DNA of 6,880 nucleotides from contig JAFGNY010000141.1 of the NCBI GenBank assembly GCA_016926765.1, forward strand, positions 1 to 6,880, written 5' to 3'. Positions 1 through 6,140 of the stretch are shown here, in pieces. The first letter of the stretch is position 1; each line of letters opens with the position of its first letter. Source of the stretch: Bacteroidales bacterium. GTDB taxonomy: Bacteria; Bacteroidota; Bacteroidia; Bacteroidales; FEN-979. The translations under genes and the position numbers were made by a program. The notes under the pieces were generated by a model. The model was not told the origin of the DNA and made no database searches. It saw nothing but the letters and a program-made list of their open reading frames with translations.

Positions 1-800
1 AGATAGGCAATTTTGATTGCAGGGTCCTTCAGCTTATCCAGCTCCCTGTCGGGATACTCCCAGTTGTGCATTCCTTCGACGTTCTTTCCGGTAGCGTTGA
101 TGTGGACCACGTTGAAGTTGAACCGGTCGAGCTCTGGAATTTCGATGTAGGGGGTGAAGATCGGAATGAAGAGAGCTACCTTATCTCCCCGTTTGATGAG
201 GAAATTCTGCATCAGTGAATCGAAGATGTAGCACATAGCTGCTGTACCACCCTCCGTGGCGAAGAGGTCATATCTCCCTTTGGGGGGACGATTGTCGCAC
301 ATCTCCTGCATAAGATAGTCGTGGACAATGGCTTCCGGGAACCGCAACATACGATCGGGGACAGGGTACTGATCTCCAATCACCCCTTCGGCTAGCTCGT
401 GGACAAAGGCATCCGCATCGAACGTATGCACACCGGTCCCGTAGTTGTACAATTCGGAAAGCAGCTTGATCCCTGGTTTATCCTTGTTCTCCTTCAGGAA
501 CTTTTCGAACCGTTTTGCGATCCCTTTTTGCTGGGGAATCCCGGCAAGGCCCTGTTTGTAATCCATCGGTTTGCGGCACTCTGCGATGCCAAACAGCCCC
601 AGAGTGAAAAAGGCTTCACGGGGAATGGCTGCAATCCAGTTGGGATTTCCCCTGCCGGCATTCAGGGTGGCATGGGTGGATTTATTCTGATGGTGGTTGG
701 CCAGGCTGATGAGGGTGTTCTTGATCTCAAACGGACTCATCGCTTCGATCTTTTTTTCAGCCGAACGGCTGGTATTGATTGCAGGTAATTTGGTTGCCAT
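1..800 (-). CDS. aspD: Aspartate 4-decarboxylase / aspartate aminotransferase, N-terminal half (runs off left edge)
   Basis: A PLP-dependent fold-type I enzyme that removes the beta-carboxylate of L-aspartate to give L-alanine and CO2, with side transaminase activity; it is cytosolic. Reading leftward from the ATG at 800-798 gives MATKLPAINTSRSAEKK, then LNAGRGNPNWIA near residues 51-62, which I recognise as an AspD signature, and EGGT at 183-186, where the cofactor phosphate-binding loop of this fold is expected. About 266 of the usual 530-550 residues are present. The PLP-binding lysine and the C-terminal domain should lie beyond base 1. The frame is open throughout. The start is 12 bp after the aspT stop with no Shine-Dalgarno sequence, so the two are almost certainly co-transcribed. 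The alternative, a plain aspartate aminotransferase, is less likely given the N-terminal signature and the aspT neighbour. Confidence 0.9.
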   Translation of the reverse strand, partial: MATKLPAINTSRSAEKKIEAMSPFEIKNTLISLANHHQNKSTHATLNAGRGNPNWIAAIPREAFFTLGLFGIAECRKPMDYKQGLAGIPQQKGIAKRFEKFLKENKDKPGIKLLSELYNYGTGVHTFDADAFVHELAEGVIGDQYPVPDRMLRFPEAIVHDYLMQEMCDNRPPKGRYDLFATEGGTAAMCYIFDSLMQNFLIKRGDKVALFIPIFTPYIEIPELDRFNFNVVHINATGKNVEGMHNWEYPDRELDKLKDPAIKIAY

Positions 801-812
801 GATATGTAAGGT

Positions 813-2513
813 TTAATTGATCAGAAAGACAATGATGATCCCGCAGATGATCAGCAGCGTGTTGCCAACGGCATAGGTAACTGTATACCCCAGGGTAGGA
901 AGGGGACTTTCGAGGGAGTCCTGCACAGCAGGCAGGGCAGCCGTAGTTGTACGGGCACCACAGCAGCAACCCAGTCCGATAGCCACATCGAATTTGAAGA
1001 GATACCTGGCGAGGACGAGCCCGATCAGAAGCGGGATCAATGATGCCAGTGCGCCGATGACGAAAAGCATGCCCCCCACCTGTTTCAGTCCCTCAACGAA
1101 ACTGGGTCCGGCTGTGATACCAACCACTGCAATAAAAGCAGTCAGACCGAGGTTGGTCATGATCCAGAGTGACTGCTGGGGGATCTGGGCCACATCGGGG
1201 TGCCTTGACCGGAACCATCCGAAGAAAAGACCTGCGATCAGGGCTCCTCCGCTAGTACTCAGGCTTAGACTCACTTTTCCAACCTGAAATGCCAGTGCGC
1301 CAATCAGGCCTCCCAGGAGGATGCCAAGTCCGACAGAGATCAGGTCGGTGGTGCTGGATGGAATATCGGGAATTCCTAGTAATTGGACAGCAGCATCAAT
1401 ATCCTTTTTCGGACCGATGATGGAAAGCATGTCGCCATGGTGTAATACAGTTTGGGGCAGTAGCGGAATTTCGGTCCCCACCCGTGTAACTTTCTGGAGT
1501 GACACGCGCAGGTCATACCGTTTCTGGCTCAGCTCCATGATTGTGATTCCATTGATCTGTTTGTTGGTCAGCAGAACTTTCACGGATTCCACCTGGAAAT
1601 TCAGAAGTTTGGGGTCGAAAATCTCTTTGCCGATCAACTTCTCCTCAGTGATGACAACAGATCCTTTCCCCTGTACCACCACATCGTCGTGTGCTTCAAA
1701 CCGGTATTCGGGATCGGGATCCATGATCTCAAAAGTCCCTTTCCTTCGAACCTTTTCAATGTAGATCCTGTACCCGTCATCCACAAATTTCTGATGGATC
1801 TCCTGCATGTTTTTCCCAACGAAGAATGAATCGGGACTGATGTTAAAGGCGCGGAATACTACTCCCGAAAAGGTGGAGATGAGGCTTGGATCGTCAGAGC
1901 CTACACCCAGTTTTGCTGCCAGGTCGATACACTGCTGCCGGGCTTTTTTCAGGCCTCCCCAGAAGAGAGGTCCCACCTGTGCAAGGAAAAAGGCTGACCC
2001 GATAGTTCCGAAAAGGTAAGTGACCGCGTAGCAGACCGGAATGGCGTTGATCATACTCTGCTTGAGGGATGAATCGATGTTGAGGGAGCTGATGGTGTCG
2101 CCACCGACACCAATTACAGCCGAAATGGTTTGAGCGCCGGAGAAAAGGCCGGCAGCTTGCCCCGCATTGTATCCCATCATCTTTGCCAGGAGCCAGGTTG
2201 CGACCAGGGCTACGGCAGAGATGATGACGGTGAAAAGGAGCTGAGGAAGACCTGATTTCTTCAGGCTGTTGAAGAACTGAGGCCCGACACTGTATCCTAC
2301 CGAGAAGAGAAAGATCAGGAAAAAGACCTGTTTGACATCGTTTGAGATGTCAATCCGCATTTGCCCGACAAGAACACCTACAAGTAAAACGCTTGTCACA
2401 CTTCCCAGTGAGAAGGTCTTGTACTTGAAACGACCGATGAAAAATCCGAGTGCAATCGTCAGAAAGAGTGCAAGTTCTGGATGTTCGCGAAAGGTGGTGA
2501 GAAACCAGTTCAT
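813..2513 (-). CDS. aspT: Aspartate:alanine antiporter, AAE family
   Basis: An inner-membrane exchanger that imports aspartate and exports alanine; paired with intracellular decarboxylation, this electrogenic exchange builds proton-motive force. The 566-residue protein has the family layout: N-terminal hydrophobic segments (about 13-185), a soluble middle part with two TrkA-C/RCK-C-like stretches (about 215-300 and 302-380), and C-terminal membrane segments (about 390-565). The membrane halves look like an internal duplication: GAQTISA at 126-132 matches GARTTTA at 519-525, and PVCYAVTYLFGT at 159-170 matches TLGYTVTYAVGN at 540-551. Length is close to family members (about 540-565). Three consecutive cysteines at 516-518 precede the second GAxT motif. 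It is the first gene of an aspT-aspD operon. E. coli YbjL/YidE relatives share the fold, so substrate assignment rests mainly on the aspD neighbour. Confidence 0.92.
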   Translation of the reverse strand: MNWFLTTFREHPELALFLTIALGFFIGRFKYKTFSLGSVTSVLLVGVLVGQMRIDISNDVKQVFFLIFLFSVGYSVGPQFFNSLKKSGLPQLLFTVIISAVALVATWLLAKMMGYNAGQAAGLFSGAQTISAVIGVGGDTISSLNIDSSLKQSMINAIPVCYAVTYLFGTIGSAFFLAQVGPLFWGGLKKARQQCIDLAAKLGVGSDDPSLISTFSGVVFRAFNISPDSFFVGKNMQEIHQKFVDDGYRIYIEKVRRKGTFEIMDPDPEYRFEAHDDVVVQGKGSVVITEEKLIGKEIFDPKLLNFQVESVKVLLTNKQINGITIMELSQKRYDLRVSLQKVTRVGTEIPLLPQTVLHHGDMLSIIGPKKDIDAAVQLLGIPDIPSSTTDLISVGLGILLGGLIGALAFQVGKVSLSLSTSGGALIAGLFFGWFRSRHPDVAQIPQQSLWIMTNLGLTAFIAVVGITAGPSFVEGLKQVGGMLFVIGALASLIPLLIGLVLARYLFKFDVAIGLGCCCGARTTTAALPAVQDSLESPLPTLGYTVTYAVGNTLLIICGIIIVFLIN

Positions 2514-2537
2514 GGAGCTGCTGTTTTATTTGGATAC

Positions 2538-2545
2538 CGAATATA
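2538..2545 (-). promoter_or_regulatory. Possible -7 box for aspT
   Basis: On the minus strand this reads TATATTCG, one mismatch from the Bacteroidota -7 consensus TAnnTTTG, and lies 24 bp upstream of the aspT ATG. I could not find a convincing -33 TTTG element at the right distance, so this is weak. Confidence 0.3.
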
Positions 2546-2556
2546 TGAAGAATATT

Positions 2557-2574
2557 CAATGATCAGTATCATTG
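2557..2574. promoter_or_regulatory. Inverted repeat in the divergent aspT / 2627 control region (candidate operator)
   Basis: Perfect 7-bp arms CAATGAT and ATCATTG flank a 4-bp centre (CAGT). The repeat sits between the two divergent starts and its right end contains the ATTG proposed as the -33 element of the rightward promoter, so a bound dimeric regulator would be expected to block that promoter and possibly affect aspT. No regulator gene is in the window. Confidence 0.45.
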
Positions 2575-2603
2575 GAAAAAATGTTTTGAAAAGAGTAGTT
2601 TTG
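2571..2603 (+). promoter_or_regulatory. Bacteroidota-type promoter for the 2627 ORF
   Basis: TAGTTTTG at 2596-2603 fits the -7 consensus TAnnTTTG exactly. ATTG at 2571-2574, 21 bp upstream, fits the -33 TTTG element with one mismatch and acceptable spacing. Transcription would start near 2608-2610, leaving a short leader before the ATG at 2627. Confidence 0.5.
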
Positions 2604-2626
2604 CAATTCACTGAAAACATAGAGGT

Positions 2627-3010
2627 ATGATCACAATCCCCCTGATTGGATTTCCCGCGTTACTGGCTCTGATTCTGCTTTTTCAGGAGAGTCAGAAACT
2701 GATCAGAGTCATTGCACTCGCCGGATCCCTGCTTCAGCTTGCCTGGGCCCTTTTTGCCTGGATCAACTACCTCTGGTACTGCAGATGCAGCCTTAGGTTC
2801 GAGGCATACTGGCTTGAATCTATTGGTTTTTCAGGAACGTTCGGCATGAATGCGTCAGCTATGGCTGTGATTCTTTCCATCACCGTTCTGCTACCCCTTT
2901 TCATCCTGTTTACCTGGAAAAGACCATTTCAGCGTCTTTCACTGATATATGGAGGGATGCTTCTGGCGGAAACGCTGGTGATACTGGTTGTTACGGCAGT
3001 TGCGGGATAA
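2627..3010 (+). pseudogene. NuoM-like N-terminal fragment (127 codons), probable remnant or small membrane protein
   Basis: A very hydrophobic 127-residue ORF with about four membrane helices (near 2-19, 25-50, 75-97 and 104-125). The stretch YWLESIGFSGTFGMNAS followed by a long helix ending in LFTW (61-97) resembles the start of NuoM-type antiporter-like subunits of NADH:quinone oxidoreductase, where W-x-x-x-GI-x-x-x-x-G-x-D precedes the next helix. Full NuoM has about 490-520 residues and 14 helices; this ends at TAA after about one quarter. The following bases in all three forward frames give no recognisable NuoM continuation before the convergent gene, so the rest is deleted rather than frameshifted. 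The usual acidic residue after the glycine is N or A here. It still has a plausible promoter and an open frame, so expression as an orphan membrane protein cannot be excluded. No other nuo genes are present. Confidence 0.5.
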
Positions 3011-3019
3011 TGGATACCG

Positions 3020-3052
3020 GTTGACGGAGTATTTTAGCCGACTCTTGTCAGC
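3020..3052. terminator. Imperfect hairpin in the convergent gap
   Basis: In the 58-bp gap between the two convergent ORFs, bases 3020-3030 can pair with 3041-3052 (cores TTGAC with GTCAG and GAGT with ACTC, with wobble pairs and one bulge) around a 10-base loop. There is no clear T-run on either side, so intrinsic termination is only a guess. Confidence 0.25.
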
Positions 3053-3068
3053 TAGGTGGTTTACCTGC

Positions 3069-4457
3069 TTAGCTTACACCCACGATTCCCAATGGCTTGG
3101 CTGTCTCCCAGGCGCTTCGTGTGAAGTCGGGAACCGACACGGAACAGCTCCGGTTATTTACGGAAATTTCACTCAGCTCGACAATGGACGACCAGGTGGC
3201 GGCATCGTAGACGTCCTGATCTAATGGCAGGCCGTTTCTCAGGCAGTAGATCAACCGGTAATCCATGATGAAGTCCATTCCACCATGGCCTCCCACCTCC
3301 CTGGCTTTTTCTCCGATCTGTTTGGCGAGAGGGTGCTCATACTGCTGCATCAATGATTGAAACTCATCCTGCTTGAGCCATTTGTGGGCTTCAGGCTCCA
3401 GCGCGATCTTCTGGGAAGGCCATTTCCTGGCAACCCCTTTGGTACCGCTTACAAGGTGTATCCGGCTGTAGGGACGGGGCGAAGTGGTATCATGCTGGAT
3501 CATGATTGTTTTCCCCCCAAAGGTGCGGATCAGGGTAGTATTCATATCGCCCAGCGTATACCGCTGGCGTGCTTCCGGACTGTCGGGGCCGAATGTTTCG
3601 TTTGCGTAAATGCTCATCCCGACCTGGTTCGTCGACATCGAAGTGAGGTATTCCATCCGGTCGCCCCGGTTGATGTTCATGATTTGAGCTACAGGGCCAA
3701 GACCATGGGTAGGATAAAGGTTCCCGTTTTTCCATTTGCTGTATTGCAAGCGCCACATATCCCAGTACCCATTTATTTTATCGAATTTCAGCCACCTGAG
3801 ATCGTGGATATAGGCTCCTTCCGCATGCATGATCTCGCCGAAAACTCCCTGACGTGCCATGTTGAGAGTAGCCAGCTCAAAAAAGTCGTAACAGCAATTC
3901 TCGAGCATCATGCAGTGCCGTTGGGTTTTTTCGGCGGTGTTGACCAGAGTCCAGCACTCTTCAAGGGTGGTTGCGCCTGGCACTTCAATGGCAGCATGCT
4001 TTCCATGGTTCATCGCATATACTGCAGAAGGTGTGTGGAGGGCCCAGGGGGTACAACTATAGACCAGATCCACATCATCCCGTTCGCAGAGTTTCATCCA
4101 GTCATTTTCACCGTCAGAATAACCAATTGCCTCCTTCCTCCCTTTGTCGGCGATCAGCTTCTTTGCTTGCATCACCCGTTCGGGTACCAGATCGCAGACC
4201 GCCACGATTTCTGCCCCTTCGACATTAAGGAGGCGCTCCACTCCTTCCATGCCACGCATCCCAAGTCCGATCATCCCAATCCTGACCGTTTTCAGCGGTT
4301 CGCAGGAGAGTCCCATGACGCTCTTGCCCTCACGGGCTGGTTCGGGAAGTTTGAGAGGGGAAGAAAGGCTGGAAGCAAGGGAACTGAAATCGCCCAGACT
4401 AACTGCAGCTACACCTGCGGCCGCTGTCTTCAGGAAATTACGACGGGAGGTTTTCAT
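3069..4457 (-). CDS. Glycosyl hydrolase family 109 protein (NAD-dependent alpha-N-acetylgalactosaminidase-like), Gfo/Idh/MocA fold
   Basis: GH109 enzymes hydrolyse terminal alpha-N-acetylgalactosamine through a redox mechanism that keeps NAD tightly bound. The 462-residue protein starts with MKTSRRNFLK, a twin-arginine (R5, R6) leader followed by an Ala-rich hydrophobic stretch, so Tat export to the periplasm is likely. The Rossmann NAD loop IGLGMRG is at 63-69, with D89 after the second strand (AVCD) placed to bind the adenosine ribose. EVPGATT is at 158-164, and YPTHGLGP at 248-255 contains His251, in the segment holding the family's catalytic histidine. GGHGGMDF (389-396) and SVPDFTRSAW (441-450) are typical of the C-terminal part. 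I chose the ATG at 4457-4455; an in-frame ATG 15 codons upstream would put translated repeat sequence in front of the Tat motif. It is a single gene, convergent with the fragment at 2627 and divergent from glyS. Mucin or glycolipid sugar as substrate is inferred from the family. Confidence 0.9.
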   Translation of the reverse strand: MKTSRRNFLKTAAAGVAAVSLGDFSSLASSLSSPLKLPEPAREGKSVMGLSCEPLKTVRIGMIGLGMRGMEGVERLLNVEGAEIVAVCDLVPERVMQAKKLIADKGRKEAIGYSDGENDWMKLCERDDVDLVYSCTPWALHTPSAVYAMNHGKHAAIEVPGATTLEECWTLVNTAEKTQRHCMMLENCCYDFFELATLNMARQGVFGEIMHAEGAYIHDLRWLKFDKINGYWDMWRLQYSKWKNGNLYPTHGLGPVAQIMNINRGDRMEYLTSMSTNQVGMSIYANETFGPDSPEARQRYTLGDMNTTLIRTFGGKTIMIQHDTTSPRPYSRIHLVSGTKGVARKWPSQKIALEPEAHKWLKQDEFQSLMQQYEHPLAKQIGEKAREVGGHGGMDFIMDYRLIYCLRNGLPLDQDVYDAATWSSIVELSEISVNNRSCSVSVPDFTRSAWETAKPLGIVGVS

Positions 4458-4462
4458 AGAGG

Positions 4463-4504
4463 GTAGAAATTTGAAATTCGAAATTAGGAAAAGAAACTTC
4501 ATAC
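4463..4504. repeat. Degenerate heptamer array, GAAATTC/GAAATTA type
   Basis: Units in a 7-bp register: GTAGAAA, TTTGAAA, TTCGAAA, TTAGGAA, then the weaker AAGAAAC and TTCATAC. The core is 4463-4490. The array lies 5 bp upstream of the GH109 ATG, and read on the minus strand it creates the artificial N-terminal extension FLISNFKFLPS. Confidence 0.6.
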
Positions 4505-4524
4505 CACAAATAATTTATACCCTA

Positions 4525-4580
4525 TCACTCATCCCTATTCGCTGATCCCATATCTCGCTTCCCGTATCTCGTATCTCGAT
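4525..4580. repeat. Heptamer array, TCTCGTA type, eight units
   Basis: Eight consecutive 7-mers beginning with TC: TCACTCA, TCCCTAT, TCGCTGA, TCCCATA, TCTCGCT, TCCCGTA, TCTCGTA, TCTCGAT. The units become more alike toward the right end, close to glyS. The array occupies the place where a glyS -33 element would be expected. Confidence 0.75.
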
Positions 4581-4586
4581 TTTAAC

Positions 4587-4594
4587 TATTTTTG
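4587..4594 (+). promoter_or_regulatory. Candidate -7 box for glyS
   Basis: TATTTTTG fits TAnnTTTG exactly and ends only 4 bp before the ATG at 4599. If it is used, transcription would begin at or next to the start codon, giving a nearly leaderless message. No good TTTG lies 19-21 bp upstream, where the heptamer array sits, and T-richness makes a chance match possible. Confidence 0.45.
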
Positions 4595-4598
4595 CCTC

Positions 4599-6119
4599 AT
4601 GGCAAGCAACGAAGAACTTTTCAGGAAGATTATAGCCCATGCCAAGGAGTATGGTTTCGTCTTCCCCTCCAGCGAAATTTATGACGGCTTAAGTGCGGTT
4701 TACGATTACGGCCCTTTTGGCGTTGAGCTGAAGAATAACATCAAAGAGTACTGGTGGAAATCGATGGTTCAGTACCACGAAAATATCGTGGGGCTCGATG
4801 CCGCTATCTTCATGCACCCTGCCGTGTGGAAAGCTTCCGGGCATGTCGACGCGTTCAACGATCCGATGATCGATAACAAGGATTCCAAGAAACGCTACCG
4901 CGCAGATGTGCTGGTTGAGGATTTTATTTTGAAACTGGAAGATAAGATTGAGAAAGAGGCAGAGAAGGCAGCAAAACGCTTTGGAGATACCTTTGACGGG
5001 AAGATGTTCAGGGAAACCAATCCCAGGGTACTGGAGAACCTTCAGAAGATCCAGGAGATCAAGCAGCGTTTTTATCCGGCCCTTGAACGGAATGACCTGG
5101 CGGATGTCAAGTTGCTGATTGAGGAGCTGGGAATCGTTTGCCCGATTTCCGGAAGCCGCAACTGGACCGAAGTACGGCAGTTCAACCTGATGTTTTCAAC
5201 ACAGATGGGATCGGTCAATGAAGATGCAAACACCATCTTCCTCCGTCCGGAAACCGCTCAGGGAATTTTCGTAAACTTCCTGAATGTCCAGAAATCAGCC
5301 AGGATGAAGATCCCCTTTGGCATCGCGCAGATCGGAAAGGCATTCCGTAATGAGATCGTCGCCCGGCAGTTCTTATTCCGGATGAGGGAATTCGAACAGA
5401 TGGAGATGCAGTATTTCGTCCGCCCGGGAGAAGAGATGAAGTGGTATAGCTATTGGAAGGATGAACGGATGAAATGGCATCTTTCATTAGGGATTCCGGC
5501 AGAGAAATACCGGTTCCACGATCACGATAAACTGGCTCATTATGCCAATGCCGCCGCCGATATCGAGTTTGAATTCCCGATCGGATTCAAAGAGATCGAA
5601 GGCATTCACAGCAGAACAAATTTTGACCTGGGGGCTCACCAGGAGTATTCGGGGAAGAAGATGCAGTACTTTGACCAAGAACTGGATGAACGGTATGTTC
5701 CTTATGTTGTGGAAACCTCCATTGGCCTCGACCGTACTTTCCTGGCAGTATTGAGCAATGCTTACCGTGAAGAGAAGCTGGATGACGGTTCAGAACGGGT
5801 GGTGCTTGGCATTCCGGCCCGACTGGCGCCAATCAAAGTGGCCATCCTGCCGTTGATAAAGAAAGACGGACTTCCTGAGAAAGCGAGGGAGCTGATGGAT
5901 ACCCTGAAATATGACTACAGGTGTTTTTATGAGGAAAAGGATACGATCGGACGACGGTACCGCCGGATGGATGCTCTGGGAACGCCCTACTGCCTCACAG
6001 TCGATCACCAGACACTCAAGGATGATACGGTTACAATCCGTGACCGGGATACGATGAAGCAGGAGCGCATCAGGATAACCGATGTTTCCATAGTACTTAG
6101 AGAGAAGGTAGCGAAGTAG
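4599..6119 (+). CDS. glyS: Glycyl-tRNA synthetase, single-chain (alpha2) type
   Basis: A class II synthetase that charges tRNA-Gly with glycine using ATP in the cytosol; essential. The 506 residues include the N-terminal block YGFVFPSSEIY and YDYGPFG (18-28, 35-41), the motif 1 region around VGLDAAIFMHPAVWKASGH (64-82), and NWTEVRQFNLMF with LRPETAQGIFVNF (188-199, 215-227). Motif 2 is FRNE at 249-252 followed by FRMREFEQMEMQ; motif 3 is GLDRTFLAVL at 376-385. The C-terminal anticodon-binding domain starts near APIKVAILPL (410-419) and contains KDTIGRRYRRMDALGTPYC (447-465). Length is as expected for the bacterial single-subunit enzyme, as opposed to the separate GlyQ/GlyS alpha-beta form. 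The start at 4599 fits the conserved N-terminus; no Shine-Dalgarno precedes it. The stop codon abuts a heptamer array, and the DUF218 gene follows 20 bp later. Confidence 0.97.
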   Translation: MASNEELFRKIIAHAKEYGFVFPSSEIYDGLSAVYDYGPFGVELKNNIKEYWWKSMVQYHENIVGLDAAIFMHPAVWKASGHVDAFNDPMIDNKDSKKRYRADVLVEDFILKLEDKIEKEAEKAAKRFGDTFDGKMFRETNPRVLENLQKIQEIKQRFYPALERNDLADVKLLIEELGIVCPISGSRNWTEVRQFNLMFSTQMGSVNEDANTIFLRPETAQGIFVNFLNVQKSARMKIPFGIAQIGKAFRNEIVARQFLFRMREFEQMEMQYFVRPGEEMKWYSYWKDERMKWHLSLGIPAEKYRFHDHDKLAHYANAAADIEFEFPIGFKEIEGIHSRTNFDLGAHQEYSGKKMQYFDQELDERYVPYVVETSIGLDRTFLAVLSNAYREEKLDDGSERVVLGIPARLAPIKVAILPLIKKDGLPEKARELMDTLKYDYRCFYEEKDTIGRRYRRMDALGTPYCLTVDHQTLKDDTVTIRDRDTMKQERIRITDVSIVLREKVAK

Positions 6120-6140
6120 CGAAATACGAAATACGAAATA
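6120..6140. repeat. Heptamer array CGAAATA x3
   Basis: Three perfect tandem copies of CGAAATA begin at the base after the glyS stop codon and end at the first base of the proposed ATC start codon of the next gene, filling the whole intergenic gap. The reverse complement, rotated (TTTCGTA), differs by one base from the TCTCGTA unit at 4525-4580. Confidence 0.85.

Noticed and set aside
399..788. 129-codon plus-strand frame opposite aspD
   Set aside because: Antisense to a well-supported AspD reading frame, with no recognisable motifs.
2988..3224. Plus-strand frame that could continue the NuoM-like fragment by frameshift
   Set aside because: Its translation shows no hydrophobic helices or NuoM-like motifs and it soon runs antisense to the GH109 gene.
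3357..4466. 369-codon plus-strand open frame opposite the GH109 gene
   Set aside because: It lies entirely antisense to a gene with clear family motifs; the product has no recognisable domain and low-complexity Cys/His/Pro-rich composition typical of shadow frames.
4491..4524. Spacer between the two intergenic arrays as a possible structured RNA or hairpin
   Set aside because: Only a trivial 4-bp dyad (AAAT-A-ATTT) is visible, too short and AT-rich to support a call.
4525..4580. CRISPR-like array
   Set aside because: The 7-bp units are directly adjacent with no spacers and no cas genes are nearby.
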